Assembly (NCBI RefSeq): GCF_025244905.1
Contig: NZ_CP104285.1
Location: forward strand, 3,906,001 to 3,970,000
DNA from: Enterobacter mori
Lineage (GTDB): Bacteria > Pseudomonadota > Gammaproteobacteria > Enterobacterales > Enterobacteriaceae
Direction of reading: 5' to 3'
Length of the DNA stretch: 64,000 bases
The notes below the pieces were generated by a model. The model did not search any database, was not told the DNA's origin, and saw only the letters and a list, made by a program, of their open reading frames with translations. Of the stretch, positions 18,297-28,289 are shown in pieces (the first letter of the stretch is position 1; every line of letters begins with the position of its first letter). A program made the position numbers and the translations under genes.

Positions 18297-18398
18297 CTGC
18301 ACATTTCTCCGAAGTTTCTCCAGCGCTCTGTAGAAATGGGCAAGACATCGGCAGGAATGTGCATTGAGAGGATAGCCCCGGGCGGCCACAATGTGCAG
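18297..18398. promoter_or_regulatory. three AATGTGCAG-type motifs, candidate YqhC sites
   Basis: CTGCACATT (18297-18305, inverted), AATGTGCAT (18356-18364) and AATGTGCAG (18390-18398) share the core ATGTGCA in the yqhC-yqhD intergenic region. The two direct copies are 34 bases apart. Assignment to YqhC rests on location and repetition only. Confidence 0.5.
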
Positions 18399-18453
18399 CA
18401 TCAGGTAGCCCTCTGCGCCACCACGGTTTTTCACCCACTAAAGGGAACGAGCA

Positions 18454-19617
18454 ATGAACAACTTTAATCTTCACACCCCAACCCGCATTCTGTTTGGTAA
18501 AGACGCTATCGCCGACCTGCGCGCGCAAATCCCTGCTGATGCCCGCGTGCTGATCACCTACGGTGGCGGCAGCGTGAAAAAAACCGGCGTGCTGGATCAG
18601 GTATACAGCGCCCTGGACGGCCTGGACGTGCGTGAGTTCGGCGGCATCGAGCCAAACCCGTCTTACGAAACGCTGATGAACGCGGTGAAAATCGCCCGCG
18701 AAGAGAACATCACCTTCCTGCTGGCGGTCGGCGGCGGCTCCGTACTGGACGGCACCAAGTTCATCGCGGCGGCAGCGCACTACGCTGACGGCATCGATCC
18801 GTGGCACATTCTGGAAACCCGCGGCAGCGACATTAAAAGCGCAATTCCGATGGGCTCCGTGCTGACCCTGCCAGCGACCGGCTCTGAATCCAACAAGGGC
18901 GCGGTGATCTCCCGCAAAACCACCGGCGACAAACAGGCCTTTATGAACGAACACGTTCAGCCTGTGTTTGCCATTCTGGACCCGGTGTACACCTACACCC
19001 TGCCTGCGCGTCAGGTAGCGAACGGCGTGGTCGACGCCTTTGTTCATACCGTTGAGCAGTACGTCACGTACCCGGTAGATGCCAAAATCCAGGATCGCTT
19101 CGCGGAAGGCATTCTGCTGACGCTGATCGAAGACGGCCCGAAAGCGCTGAAAGAGCCGGAAAACTACGACGTGCGTGCCAACGTGATGTGGGCAGCAACC
19201 CAGGCGCTGAACGGCCTGATCGGTGCTGGCGTGCCGCAGGACTGGGCAACCCACATGCTGGGCCACGAGCTGACGGCGATGCACGGTCTGGATCATGCCC
19301 AGACGCTGGCGGTCGTTCTGCCTGCCCTGTGGAATGAAAAACGGGATACCAAACGCGCCAAACTGCTGCAGTACGCCGAGCGCGTGTGGAACATCACCGA
19401 GGGTTCCGACGACGCGCGTATTGATGCCGCCATTGAAGCGACCCGCAGCTTCTTTGAAGGCCTGGGCGTACCAACGCGTCTGTCTGGCTACGGTCTGGAC
19501 GGCGGCTCCATCCCTGCTCTGCTGGCAAAACTTGAAGAGCACGGCATGACCCAACTGGGCGAGCACGGCGACATTACGCTGGACGTCAGCCGTCGCATTT
19601 ACGAAGCGGCGCGCTAA
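18454..19617 (+). CDS. yqhD: NADPH-dependent aldehyde reductase / alcohol dehydrogenase YqhD
   Basis: A 387-residue cytoplasmic group III (iron-type fold) alcohol dehydrogenase that reduces short-chain and lipid-peroxidation aldehydes, glyoxal and furfural using NADPH. The zinc ligands known for E. coli YqhD are all present: D194 and H198 in NGVVDAFVHTVEQY, H267 in WATHMLGHE and H281 in HGLDHAQT. The NADPH site has GGGS at 38-41 and AVGGGSVLDG. AAGGGA precedes the start. It is cotranscribed with dkgA and presumably activated by divergent yqhC. Confidence 0.97.
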   Translation: MNNFNLHTPTRILFGKDAIADLRAQIPADARVLITYGGGSVKKTGVLDQVYSALDGLDVREFGGIEPNPSYETLMNAVKIAREENITFLLAVGGGSVLDGTKFIAAAAHYADGIDPWHILETRGSDIKSAIPMGSVLTLPATGSESNKGAVISRKTTGDKQAFMNEHVQPVFAILDPVYTYTLPARQVANGVVDAFVHTVEQYVTYPVDAKIQDRFAEGILLTLIEDGPKALKEPENYDVRANVMWAATQALNGLIGAGVPQDWATHMLGHELTAMHGLDHAQTLAVVLPALWNEKRDTKRAKLLQYAERVWNITEGSDDARIDAAIEATRSFFEGLGVPTRLSGYGLDGGSIPALLAKLEEHGMTQLGEHGDITLDVSRRIYEAAR

Positions 19618-19677
19618 GCGTTTTTGCCCTCCCGACTTTCGTTTTTTGACATTTCGTCCAGACTTAATGCACACCCC

Positions 19678-19702
19678 ATCGCCGGAGTCCCCCTCCGGCG
19701 AT
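19678..19702 (+). promoter_or_regulatory. perfect 10-bp hairpin between yqhD and dkgA
   Basis: ATCGCCGGAG (19678-19687) and CTCCGGCGAT (19693-19702) form a perfect stem with loop TCCCC, 20 bases before the dkgA start. No T-tract follows, so it is more likely an mRNA processing or stability element than a terminator. Confidence 0.6.
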
Positions 19703-19722
19703 GCGCACCTGAAGGAGGAAAA

Positions 19723-20550
19723 ATGGCAAACCAAACCGTAATCAAGCTGCAGGACGGCAACGTGATGCCCCAGTTGGGGCTAGGTGTATGGAAAGCCGGT
19801 AACGACGAGGTCGTCTCCGCCATTCATAAAGCCCTGGAAGTCGGCTATCGGTCGATTGATACCGCCGCCGCGTACAAAAACGAGGACGGCGTGGGGACCG
19901 CACTGGCCAGCGCTGGCGTCCCCCGCGATGAGTTATTCATCACCACCAAACTGTGGAACGACGATCAAAAACGCCCCCGCGAAGCCCTGCAGGAGAGTCT
20001 GGAAAAACTCCAGCTCGATTTCGTCGATCTGTACCTGATGCACTGGCCGGTTCCGGCTATCGATCACTACGTTGACGCCTGGAAAGGGATGATTGAGCTG
20101 CAAAAAGAAGGGTTGGTGAAAAGCATCGGCGTCTGTAATTTCCAGGTGCATCACCTGCAGCGGCTGATTGACGAGACGGGCGTTGCGCCTGTCATCAACC
20201 AGATCGAGCTGCACCCGCTGCTGCAACAGCGCCAGCTTCATGCCTGGAACGCCACGCACAAGATCCAGACCGAGTCCTGGAGCCCGCTGGCGCAGGGCGG
20301 CGAAGGGGTGTTTGATCAAAAGATTATCCGTGAGCTGGCGGATAAATACGGCAAAACCCCGGCGCAAATCGTCATTCGCTGGCATCTGGATAATGGACTG
20401 GTGGTGATCCCGAAATCGGTCACGCCGTCGCGCATCGCCGAGAACTTCGACGTCTGGGATTTCCGGCTGGATAAAGATGAGCTGGGTGAGATTGCGAAGC
20501 TGGATAAGGGTAAACGTTTAGGCCCGGATCCGGATCAGTTTGGCGGTTAA
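19723..20550 (+). CDS. dkgA: 2,5-diketo-D-gluconate reductase A / methylglyoxal reductase DkgA
   Basis: A 275-residue NADPH-dependent aldo/keto reductase. Catalytic residues are seen as Asp and Tyr in SIDTAAAYKNEDG, Lys in FITTKLWND and His in LYLMHWPVP; the cofactor loop is VIPKSVTPSRIAENF. In E. coli it reduces 2,5-diketogluconate, methylglyoxal and other aldehydes. I placed the start at 19723 (MANQTVIKLQDGN) after a strong GAAGGAGGA. An in-frame ATG at 19624 would run through the intergenic hairpin. It forms an operon with yqhD for aldehyde detoxification. Confidence 0.96.
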   Translation: MANQTVIKLQDGNVMPQLGLGVWKAGNDEVVSAIHKALEVGYRSIDTAAAYKNEDGVGTALASAGVPRDELFITTKLWNDDQKRPREALQESLEKLQLDFVDLYLMHWPVPAIDHYVDAWKGMIELQKEGLVKSIGVCNFQVHHLQRLIDETGVAPVINQIELHPLLQQRQLHAWNATHKIQTESWSPLAQGGEGVFDQKIIRELADKYGKTPAQIVIRWHLDNGLVVIPKSVTPSRIAENFDVWDFRLDKDELGEIAKLDKGKRLGPDPDQFGG

Positions 20551-20562
20551 TCGCGTAAAAAA

Positions 20563-20635
20563 GCCGGGTGGCGGCTTCGCCTTACCCGGCCTACGCGCCG
20601 ACCTGTAGGCCCGGTAAGCGCTACGCCACCGGGCA
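20563..20635. repeat. REP pair between dkgA and ygiQ
   Basis: Two inverted REP units, GCCGGGTGGCG-type at 20563-20594 and GTAGGCCCGGTAAGCG-type at 20604-20635, lie between convergent dkgA and ygiQ. AAAAAA flanks the left unit, so the pair may also terminate leftward transcription from ygiQ. Confidence 0.85.
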
Positions 20636-20646
20636 TTGTTACAGGT

Positions 20647-22824
20647 TTAACCGATCTTACGTTTTACGTTCTTCTTCGTCCCCGTAGCCCCACCGTTCGA
20701 GCGCTGATGCACAATCGGCGTGTGCTTGGTCAGCGCCGGGCGCGTATTGCGGTTCTGGCGACGCGCTTCGCGCATCTCATCCAGCGTCGGGGCCGGTACC
20801 AGGCAGTCGCGGCGCGAGCCGATCAGGTGTTTTTTACCCATCTCTTCCAGCGCCTGACGGATCAGCGGCCAGTTTTTCGGATCGTGGTAACGCAGCAGCG
20901 CCTTATGCAGGCGACGCTGTTTATCCCCTTTCGGCACCACCACCTCTTCACTCTTATAGCCAATCTTACTCAGCGGGTTTTTGCCGGTGTAGTACATGGT
21001 CGTCGAGTTGGCGAGCGGTGATGGATAGAAGTTTTGCACCTGATCCAGACGGAAGCGACGCTGTTTCAGCCACAGCGCCAGGTTGACCATATCTTCATCA
21101 CGCGTACCCGGATGCGCGGAGATGAAGTACGGGATCAGGTACTGCTCTTTGCCCGCCTGCTTCGAGTAGGTGTCGAACAGCTCTTTAAAGCGATCGTAGC
21201 TGCCCATGCCCGGCTTCATCATCTTCGACAGCGGGCCTTCTTCGGTGTGCTCCGGCGCAATCTTCAGATAGCCGCCGACGTGGTGCGTCGCCAGCTCTTT
21301 GATGTAGCGCGGATCTTCCACGGCGATGTCGTAACGTACGCCGGAGGCGATCAGGATCTTCTTGATGCCCTTCAGGTCACGCGCGCGGCGGTAGAGGTTG
21401 ATTGTCGGCTCATGGTTGGTGTCCATGTGCTCGCAAATGCTCGGATAGACGCAGGAGAGGCGACGGCAGGTTTGCTCCGCGCGCGGCGACTTGCAGCGCA
21501 ACATGTACATGTTCGCGGTTGGACCGCCAAGATCGGAGATCACGCCGGTAAAGCCCGGCACCGAGTCGCGAATGGCTTCGATCTCATTGATGATCGAATC
21601 TTCAGAGCGACTCTGGATAATACGACCTTCGTGTTCGGTAATAGAGCAGAAGGAACAGCCGCCGAAGCAGCCGCGCATGATGTTGATCGAGAAGCGGATC
21701 ATCTCATACGCCGGGATACGGGCGTTGCCGTACGCCGGGTGCGGCACGCGCTTGTACGGCAGCGCAAAGACGCTGTCCATCTCTTCGGTGGAGAGCGGGA
21801 TCGCCGGTGGGTTGATCCAGATAAAGCGCTCGCCGTGCTTCTGCATCAGCGCGCGGGCGCAGCCCGGGTTGGTTTCATGGTGCAGAATACGGGACGCGTG
21901 CGCGTAAAGCACCTTGTCGGCTTTCACCTTCTCGTAAGACGGCAGCAGCACATAGGTCTTTTCCCATGGTTTCGGGCGCGGCGGCTGCACAACGATAGCC
22001 TTCGCTTCCGCTTTTTTCGGCTCAACCGGCTTGTTATCGGCACACGGCAGATCTTCGCCGTACGGGTGCGGGATCGGGTCGATTTTGCCCGGCATATCAA
22101 TGATACGGGAATCCACCCCGCTCCAGCCCGGCAGCGCCTCTTTCACCATGATCGCGGTATTGCGCACGTCGCGGATGCTGCTCACCGGCTCACCCTGCGA
22201 CAAACGGTGCGCCACTTCCACCAGCGGACGCTCACCGTTACCGTAAATCAGCATGTCGGCTTTGGAATCCACCAGCACCGAGCGGCGAACGGTATCTGAC
22301 CAGTAGTCGTAGTGCGCGGTGCGGCGCAGGCTCGCCTCGATGCCGCCCAGGATCACCGGGACGTCTTTCCAGGCTTCTTTACAGCGCTGGGTATAGACCA
22401 GGGTAGCGCGGTCCGGACGTTTGCCCGCCACGTTATCCGGCGTATAGGCATCATCATGGCGCAGCTTACGGTCGGCGGTATAGCGGTTGATCATCGAGTC
22501 CATGTTGCCAGCGGTCACGCCGAAGAACAGGTTCGGTTTACCCAGACGCATAAAATCGTCTTTGCTGTTCCAGTCAGGCTGGGAGATGATCCCCACGCGG
22601 AAGCCCTGCGCTTCGAGCATACGGCCACAAATCGCCATACCAAAGCTCGGGTGGTCAACGTAGGCATCGCCCGTGACCAGAATGATATCGCAGCTATCCC
22701 AGCCCAGTTGGTCCATCTCTTCCCGGGACATCGGCAGAAACGGCGCCGGTCCAAAGCAGGCCGCCCAGTACTGGGGCCAGGAGAAGAGGTCACGATCCGG
22801 CTGGATCAGGGAAATTGCGCTCAT
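20647..22824 (-). CDS. ygiQ: radical SAM protein YgiQ (UPF0313)
   Basis: A 725-residue radical S-adenosylmethionine protein of unknown reaction. The iron-sulfur cluster motif CxxxCxxC appears as [18 protein letters not shown]. An N-terminal domain (about 10-330, DUF3362-associated architecture) precedes the radical SAM core, and a basic C-terminal tail follows. I set the start at 22824 ([12 protein letters not shown]) with GGAAGC upstream; reading further upstream would translate a REP element. It is a single gene between REP elements. Confidence 0.94.
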   Translation of the reverse strand: MSAISLIQPDRDLFSWPQYWAACFGPAPFLPMSREEMDQLGWDSCDIILVTGDAYVDHPSFGMAICGRMLEAQGFRVGIISQPDWNSKDDFMRLGKPNLFFGVTAGNMDSMINRYTADRKLRHDDAYTPDNVAGKRPDRATLVYTQRCKEAWKDVPVILGGIEASLRRTAHYDYWSDTVRRSVLVDSKADMLIYGNGERPLVEVAHRLSQGEPVSSIRDVRNTAIMVKEALPGWSGVDSRIIDMPGKIDPIPHPYGEDLPCADNKPVEPKKAEAKAIVVQPPRPKPWEKTYVLLPSYEKVKADKVLYAHASRILHHETNPGCARALMQKHGERFIWINPPAIPLSTEEMDSVFALPYKRVPHPAYGNARIPAYEMIRFSINIMRGCFGGCSFCSITEHEGRIIQSRSEDSIINEIEAIRDSVPGFTGVISDLGGPTANMYMLRCKSPRAEQTCRRLSCVYPSICEHMDTNHEPTINLYRRARDLKGIKKILIASGVRYDIAVEDPRYIKELATHHVGGYLKIAPEHTEEGPLSKMMKPGMGSYDRFKELFDTYSKQAGKEQYLIPYFISAHPGTRDEDMVNLALWLKQRRFRLDQVQNFYPSPLANSTTMYYTGKNPLSKIGYKSEEVVVPKGDKQRRLHKALLRYHDPKNWPLIRQALEEMGKKHLIGSRRDCLVPAPTLDEMREARRQNRNTRPALTKHTPIVHQRSNGGATGTKKNVKRKIG

Positions 22825-22914
22825 AATGCTTCCGAAGAAAAAATAGACAAAAGGGCGGGGATTATACGCTGGATTAATGTGGGAAATGAAGGGGTATTGT
22901 GCGGCGGTTTTTAC

Positions 22915-22990
22915 GCCGGGTAGCGGCTTCGCCTTACCCGGCCTACGTGTTACGGGCCTGTAGGTCGGGTAAGGCGAAGCCGCCACCCGA
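22915..22990. repeat. REP pair between ygiQ and ftsP
   Basis: Inverted REP units at 22915-22946 and 22960-22990 lie upstream of ygiQ and just after the ftsP stop codon (both genes on the minus strand). The pair could stabilise the ftsP mRNA 3' end or terminate it. Confidence 0.85.
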
Positions 22991-22996
22991 CTCGTT

Positions 22997-24409
22997 TTAC
23001 GGCGCCGGATTGACCAGCATCTGCCCCACGGATCCCCTGTCCATCATCTCCAGCGTCTGGCTGTGGAACAGGAACGGGAAGTGCGGCCATGAAGGCTGAC
23101 CATAGTAGACAAGCAGTTCAACCTGGCCGTCCACCCAGACGGTGTCTTTCCAGCCGCGATCTTCCGGGAACGGCATCGCGCCGTTGACGTTGCGGATCAG
23201 GAATGACACCCCTTCAATATGGAACGACTGCGGCATATCTGAACGCACCGTCCAGCGCTCCCAGGTGCCCTGCTGCGCGGTAATGTCGATGCGGTTGACG
23301 TCCCACAGCGCGCCGTTGATACCCGGATCGTCGCCCAGGCTGATATCACGGCTACGTACCGGCGAGCCGCTCATGATCTCCTGCGGCAGCAGACGCATTG
23401 GCAGGCTATCGGTCACCAAAGGCAGCAGACCGGTTGGGCGCAGGGTCAATACCAGCGTGGAGACCAGAATGCTCGACGGCTCAAAGAACCCGCGAATGCG
23501 GTCAACGATGCTCGCCGCTTCACCACAGGTGACGGAGACTTCATCCCCGTTGGTCATATCCACCAGGATTTCACGACGTTCACCCGGCGAGAGCGCCAGC
23601 TGTTTAACGGAAACCGGCGCGGGTAAAAAGCCCTGATCGCCTGAAATCACGTGCAGCGCGCGGCCGTCGCTCATCTGCAGCTGATAGCGGCGCGAGTTGG
23701 AGGCATTCAAAAGACGCAGGCGCACCCAGCCACGAGAGACTTCCACATACGGACTTTGCGCGCCGTTAACCAGCAGCGTATCGCCAACAAAACCACCGCT
23801 GCCCGGCTCGCTGTATTCCGGCGTGCCGAAGTTATCAAGGCGTTTATCCTGAATAATGACCGGGAAATCATCCACGCCGTAGTGGTTCGGGATCGGCAGC
23901 GATTTACTCACCTCATCCTCAATCAGCCACATCCCGGCCAGGCCGTTGTAGACCTGCTGGGCGGTGCGGTTCGGCGTATTGGCGTGGTACCACAGCGTGG
24001 TCGCGCTCTGGCGGATAGGGAGGACAGGCGCCCAGTCGGCGTTTGGCGACATCATGCGCGCCGCGCCGCCGATCAGCGGCCCCGGCACCTGCAGCCCGCT
24101 GACGGTCATGGCGACATTTTCAGTCGTCCGGTTACTGTAAATCAGCTTAACGTCATCGCCGTTCCACACGCGAATGGTTGGGCCAAGGTAGCGCCCATTG
24201 ATTCCCCATATCTGCGCGCGCGTTCCCTGAGTAAAGGACCAGTGGCTACGCTGTAGCGTGAGGAAAAGCGGCTGCCCGCGACGGGATTCAATCAACGGCG
24301 GAATGGGCAGCGGCTGTTGCTGCCCGGCGGCGCTGGCTGTCCGCGGTATCGCACCTGCACAAAGGGCGATCCCCGAAGCCTGAATAAACTGACGCCGACT
24401 GAATGACAT
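22997..24409 (-). CDS. ftsP: cell division protein FtsP (SufI), Tat-exported
   Basis: A 470-residue periplasmic multicopper-oxidase-like protein that protects the divisome under stress in E. coli. The N-terminus is a twin-arginine signal ([19 protein letters not shown]) ending in an Ala-rich cleavage region. Three cupredoxin-like domains follow, and as in E. coli SufI most copper ligands are absent. The start at 24409 has GGAG six bases upstream. It lies 60 bases downstream of plsC on the same strand, as in E. coli. Confidence 0.95.
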   Translation of the reverse strand: MSFSRRQFIQASGIALCAGAIPRTASAAGQQQPLPIPPLIESRRGQPLFLTLQRSHWSFTQGTRAQIWGINGRYLGPTIRVWNGDDVKLIYSNRTTENVAMTVSGLQVPGPLIGGAARMMSPNADWAPVLPIRQSATTLWYHANTPNRTAQQVYNGLAGMWLIEDEVSKSLPIPNHYGVDDFPVIIQDKRLDNFGTPEYSEPGSGGFVGDTLLVNGAQSPYVEVSRGWVRLRLLNASNSRRYQLQMSDGRALHVISGDQGFLPAPVSVKQLALSPGERREILVDMTNGDEVSVTCGEAASIVDRIRGFFEPSSILVSTLVLTLRPTGLLPLVTDSLPMRLLPQEIMSGSPVRSRDISLGDDPGINGALWDVNRIDITAQQGTWERWTVRSDMPQSFHIEGVSFLIRNVNGAMPFPEDRGWKDTVWVDGQVELLVYYGQPSWPHFPFLFHSQTLEMMDRGSVGQMLVNPAP

Positions 24410-24468
24410 ATAAGCTCCATCTGAAACGACTAACAACGCGGGAATTCGTTTTCCCTTATAACGCCGGG

Positions 24469-25206
24469 TTAAATCTTACCGGCGGCTTCTCTCTCTGCGA
24501 CTTCTTTGTCGAGCAACGCAATATGCTGAGCCATCAGCTCACGGCAATGGGCTGCCAGTTCGCGCACCTGATCTTTGCCATATTTACTGGTATCCACCGG
24601 CGGCAGCATTTCGACAATGACCAACCCATTATTCAGGCGGTTAAGATTAATCTTATTAGAAGTATTGGAAACACACACGGGAATAATTGGAACACCCGCC
24701 GCAATTGCAGCATGAAACGCACCGGTTTTAAACGGCAGCAGGCCGCGACCACGGCTACGCGTCCCTTCCGGGAACATCCAGATTGAGATTTTGCGTTTCT
24801 TAAAGTGGTTCACCACTTCCGCAATAGTGCCGTGCGCTTTGGCTCGATTATTACGGTCAATCAACAAGTTACCCGTTAGCCAATAGAGCTGACCGAAAAA
24901 CGGGATCCACAGCAGACTCTTTTTCCCCACCGTCACGGTTGGCGGCAGTACGATGTTTGCGGCGGTCACCATATCGTAGTTGTTCTGATGGTTAGCGATA
25001 TAGATGGCGTTGCCGAACTGCTCCGCGCCTTCCGGCAGGCGTTTTTCTACCTTCAGACCAAACAGCGGCGCAAGGCGGCCAAACATATGGCCAAAGGTGG
25101 CGACATGCTTAGGATTACGCGGACTGAACAGGCAGTAGATGCAGCCGAAAACACAGACCAGAATGCAGTAGATAACGGTAAGAACGAGACGAACAATGTA
25201 TAGCAT
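24469..25206 (-). CDS. plsC: 1-acyl-sn-glycerol-3-phosphate acyltransferase PlsC
   Basis: A 245-residue inner-membrane enzyme that acylates lysophosphatidic acid to phosphatidic acid, an essential step in phospholipid synthesis. The acyltransferase signatures are NHQNNYD (HX4D catalytic motif) and FPEGTRSRGRG. An N-terminal membrane helix lies at residues 3-22. The start is at 25206 (MLYIVRLVL) as in the near-identical E. coli protein. It sits between parC and ftsP. Confidence 0.97.
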   Translation of the reverse strand: MLYIVRLVLTVIYCILVCVFGCIYCLFSPRNPKHVATFGHMFGRLAPLFGLKVEKRLPEGAEQFGNAIYIANHQNNYDMVTAANIVLPPTVTVGKKSLLWIPFFGQLYWLTGNLLIDRNNRAKAHGTIAEVVNHFKKRKISIWMFPEGTRSRGRGLLPFKTGAFHAAIAAGVPIIPVCVSNTSNKINLNRLNNGLVIVEMLPPVDTSKYGKDQVRELAAHCRELMAQHIALLDKEVAEREAAGKI

Positions 25207-25338
25207 AGCGACCTCTGAAGCCCTGACAGCTGACAATTATACTTCACCTGTGGCCAGGTAAGGACTTTATTACGAGCGCGTATTGTTAATCGCAACGCAC
25301 GAATTAACAACGATTTTACGGGAAATTTTCGTGAAATG

Positions 25339-25361
25339 CCCCCCTCAGGAACAGAGGGGGG
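25339..25361 (-). terminator. GC-rich hairpin after parC
   Basis: CCCCCCTC / GAGGGGGG (arms 25339-25346 and 25354-25361) form an 8-bp stem with a 7-base loop ten bases after the parC stop. No good T-tract follows on the minus strand, so termination efficiency is doubtful. Confidence 0.5.
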
Positions 25362-25371
25362 AGGCGTTACG

Positions 25372-27630
25372 TTACTCTTCGCTGTCGCCCGCAGTGCTGC
25401 GCGCAGGAGAGTCAATCTCCACGCGGTCGATACGCTGCAGGCCGCGCATCAGCGAGCCGCGACGACCGCGCTCGCCAACAACCTTCTGCAGCTCTTCCGG
25501 ACGCAGTTTGATTTTACGCTTGCCGACATGAATAGTCAGCGTGCTCTGCGGCGGCAGAATGAAGAGGTGCGCCAGGCCATCCTCGCCTTTCGCCGCTTCC
25601 GCCGACGGGATGTTGATGATCTTGTTACCTTTACCTTTCGACAGCTCCGGCAGGTCGCTGACCGGGAACATCAGCATACGTCCGGCAGAGGTAATTGCCA
25701 GCAGCATGTCGCTCTCGTTCTCAATCACCAGCGGCGTCATCACGTGGGCGTTGTCCGGCAGGCTAATCAGCGCTTTACCGGCGCGGTTACGCGACACGAG
25801 ATCGTTAAAGGTACAGATAAAGCCGTAGCCCGCATCGGAGGCCATCAGCAGTTTCTGGTCATCAGCTTCCATCAGCATATGGTCAACCGTCGCACCCGGC
25901 GGCAGCGTCAGCTTGCCGGTCAGCGGTTCACCCTGTCCACGGGCGGAAGGCAGCGTGATCGGGTCGATGGCGTAGCTGCGACCGGTGGAGTCGATAAACG
26001 CCACCGGCTGGTTGCTCTTGCCTTTCACCGCCGCTTTGAAGCTGTCGCCCGCTTTATAGCTCAGGCCCGGCGCGTCGATATCGTGGCCTTTGGCGCTGCG
26101 CACCCAGCCGCTCTGCGACAGCACAATGGTCACCGGCTCGGACGGCTGCATGTCGTGCTCGTTCATCGCCTTCGCTTCTTCACGCTCGTGCAGAGGAGAA
26201 CGGCGGTCGTCGCCAAAGGCTTCGGCATCCGCCTGCAGCTCTTTCTTCAGCAGGGTATTCATCTTGCGCTCGGACGCCAGAATCGCCTGCAGCTGATCGC
26301 GCTCTTTTTCCAGCTCGTTCTGCTCGCCGCGGATCTTCATCTCTTCCAGTTTGGCGAGATGGCGCAGCTTCAGTTCGAGGATCGCTTCGGCCTGGGTTTC
26401 GCTGATGCCAAAGCGCGACATCAGCGCGGGCTTCGGCTCGTCCTCGGTACGAATGATCTCAATCACTTCGTCGATATTGAGGAACGCCACCAGCAAACCT
26501 TCGAGGATATGCAGGCGCTTAAGCACTTTTTCCAGGCGGTGGTTCAGACGACGGCGCACCGTATCGCGACGGAACGTCAGCCACTCGGTGAGGATCTCCA
26601 GCAGGTTTTTCACCGCCGGGCGACCGTCAAGGCCAATCATGTTCAGGTTGATGCGGTAGCTTTTTTCCAGATCGGTGGTGGCGAACAGGTGATTCATCAC
26701 CTGCTCCATGTCCACGCGGTTCGAGCGCGGCACGATCACCAGACGGGTCGGGTTTTCGTGGTCCGATTCGTCGCGCAGGTCGTCCACCATCGGCAGCTTT
26801 TTATTGCGCATCTGGGAGGCGATCTGCTCCAGCACTTTGGCACCGGAAACCTGATGCGGCAGCGCGGTGATCACCACGGCGCCGTCCTCTTTGTTCCACA
26901 CCGCGCGCATGCGCACGGAGCCGCGACCGTTCTGGTAGATTTTACGGATTTCCGCGCGCGAGGTGATGATTTCGGCTTCGGTCGGGTAATCCGGCCCCTG
27001 CACGATATCCAGCAGCTCGTCCAGCGAGGTTTTCGGCTGTTCAATCAGGGTGATGGCGGCTTTCGCCACTTCACGCAGGTTGTGCGGCGGAATGTCCGTC
27101 GCCATACCGACCGCGATACCGGTGGTGCCGTTCAGCAGGATGTTCGGCAGACGCGCAGGCAGCATCTTCGGCTCCTGCAGCGTACCGTCGAAGTTTGGCA
27201 CCCAGTCGACGGTTCCCTGCCCCAGCTCGCCCAGCAGCACTTCGGCATATTTAGACAGGCGGGACTCGGTATAACGCATCGCCGCGAAGGATTTCGGATC
27301 GTCCGGCGCCCCCCAGTTCCCCTGACCATCCACCAGCGGATAGCGGTAAGAGAACGGCTGCGCCATCAGCACCATCGCTTCATAGCAGGCGCTGTCGCCG
27401 TGCGGATGGTATTTACCCAGTACGTCACCGACGGTACGGGCGGATTTCTTGAACTTGGCGGTGGCATTCAGCCCCAGTTCGGACATCGCATAGACGATGC
27501 GGCGCTGAACAGGCTTCAGGCCATCCCCGATAAACGGCAACGCCCTGTCCATGATGACGTACATGGAGTAGTTCAGGTAGGCGTTTTCCGTGAATTCATG
27601 TAGCGCGAGGCGCTCTGCCATATCGCTCAT
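25372..27630 (-). CDS. parC: DNA topoisomerase IV subunit A ParC
   Basis: A 752-residue subunit that breaks and rejoins DNA to separate linked daughter chromosomes, partnering ParE (also in this window). The active-site Tyr is Y120 in [10 protein letters not shown]. The quinolone-resistance region reads [12 protein letters not shown], with wild-type S80 and E84. The C-terminal DNA-wrapping beta-propeller occupies about 490-740. It is transcribed ahead of plsC. Confidence 0.98.
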   Translation of the reverse strand: MSDMAERLALHEFTENAYLNYSMYVIMDRALPFIGDGLKPVQRRIVYAMSELGLNATAKFKKSARTVGDVLGKYHPHGDSACYEAMVLMAQPFSYRYPLVDGQGNWGAPDDPKSFAAMRYTESRLSKYAEVLLGELGQGTVDWVPNFDGTLQEPKMLPARLPNILLNGTTGIAVGMATDIPPHNLREVAKAAITLIEQPKTSLDELLDIVQGPDYPTEAEIITSRAEIRKIYQNGRGSVRMRAVWNKEDGAVVITALPHQVSGAKVLEQIASQMRNKKLPMVDDLRDESDHENPTRLVIVPRSNRVDMEQVMNHLFATTDLEKSYRINLNMIGLDGRPAVKNLLEILTEWLTFRRDTVRRRLNHRLEKVLKRLHILEGLLVAFLNIDEVIEIIRTEDEPKPALMSRFGISETQAEAILELKLRHLAKLEEMKIRGEQNELEKERDQLQAILASERKMNTLLKKELQADAEAFGDDRRSPLHEREEAKAMNEHDMQPSEPVTIVLSQSGWVRSAKGHDIDAPGLSYKAGDSFKAAVKGKSNQPVAFIDSTGRSYAIDPITLPSARGQGEPLTGKLTLPPGATVDHMLMEADDQKLLMASDAGYGFICTFNDLVSRNRAGKALISLPDNAHVMTPLVIENESDMLLAITSAGRMLMFPVSDLPELSKGKGNKIINIPSAEAAKGEDGLAHLFILPPQSTLTIHVGKRKIKLRPEELQKVVGERGRRGSLMRGLQRIDRVEIDSPARSTAGDSEE

Positions 27631-27718
27631 TACGTGTGATTCCTCAACTCAGAAACCGAAGGGTTTCAGGCAATATTGCCGCAGATACTACCTCATCTGG
27701 CGAATTGAGTCACAAAGA

Positions 27719-27744
27719 AAAAGGGCCGCACAGGCGGCCCTTTT
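27719..27744 (-). terminator. intrinsic terminator of ygiW
   Basis: On the minus strand GGGCCGC and GCGGCCC, with a 4-base loop, are followed by TTTTTCTTT just after the ygiW stop codon. Confidence 0.82.
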
Positions 27745-27748
27745 CGGG

Positions 27749-28150
27749 TTATTTGTTCAGCTTGATGACCTGCTTCACGTCGATTTCAAACTCGTTCCAG
27801 TCTTTATCGACTTTACCCTGGAGTTCGACCTTATCCTGCGGGCTGACGGTCACGCCGTTCCAGCGCTTGTGGTCAATCTCAACGACCACCGTGCCGGTTT
27901 CATCGCGGAAGGTGTAGCGGTCATCGGACAGGCGCTCGGTGATGTTACCACGCAGCTTCACCCACGCATCGTCCTTCAGATCCTTCACTTTTGCCGCCGT
28001 CGTCAGGTTGGCGTTGTTATCCACAAAACCGCCCTGCTGGGTTTGCGTCTGGGTCGCGGTTGCGGACGGGCCGTTAAATCCGCCCTGCGCGGCAAAAACA
28101 GGGGCAGTAGTCATCATCATGATGGCAGCAAGTGCAGCGAATTTTTTCAT
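27749..28150 (-). CDS. ygiW: periplasmic OB-fold stress protein YgiW (VisP-like)
   Basis: A 133-residue BOF-domain protein. The N-terminal Sec signal (MKKFAALAAIMMMTTAPVFA) is followed by the small OB-fold (about 45-130, VKLRGNITERLSDDRYTFRD). In E. coli it aids peroxide and cadmium tolerance. In Salmonella the homologue VisP binds peptidoglycan and affects lipid A modification. The start is at 28150 with AGGGAGAG upstream. It is divergent from qseBC over a regulatory region with a PmrA/QseB-type repeat. Confidence 0.93.
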   Translation of the reverse strand: MKKFAALAAIMMMTTAPVFAAQGGFNGPSATATQTQTQQGGFVDNNANLTTAAKVKDLKDDAWVKLRGNITERLSDDRYTFRDETGTVVVEIDHKRWNGVTVSPQDKVELQGKVDKDWNEFEIDVKQVIKLNK

Positions 28151-28200
28151 CTTAATCTCTCCCTTTAATGTGGTTTCGCAGTCCATTAAACAGGGTAATC

Positions 28201-28217
28201 CTTAACAACTTCTTAAG
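28201..28217. promoter_or_regulatory. PmrA/QseB-type direct repeat upstream of qseB and ygiW
   Basis: CTTAAC, five bases, CTTAAG form the direct repeat typical of PmrA and QseB sites, midway between divergent ygiW and qseB. QseB autoregulation and PmrA cross-control of qseBC are known in E. coli. Confidence 0.72.
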
Positions 28218-28289
28218 GGGAAAATTTATTTATTTTTACTGTACAGCATGTTGATTCAGAGGGTTTACTGACGGCATCAAGGAGGGAAC

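Noticed and set aside
18292..19734. A 480-codon open frame on the minus strand opposite yqhD
   Set aside because: It spans the yqhD promoter and yqhD itself; the YqhD zinc ligands on the plus strand are decisive.
21034..22299. A 421-codon open frame on the plus strand opposite ygiQ
   Set aside because: Low-complexity His/Arg/Val composition typical of the reverse of a GC-rich gene; the radical SAM gene on the minus strand explains the region.
22825..22986. A 54-residue N-terminal extension of ygiQ
   Set aside because: It would translate a REP element; the ATG at 22824 has a ribosome site and a family-like N-terminus.
25336..27603. A 755-codon open frame on the plus strand opposite parC
   Set aside because: It mirrors the strongly biased codons of parC on the other strand, is rich in Arg/His/Gln with no domain, and has no ribosome site; parC is unmistakable.
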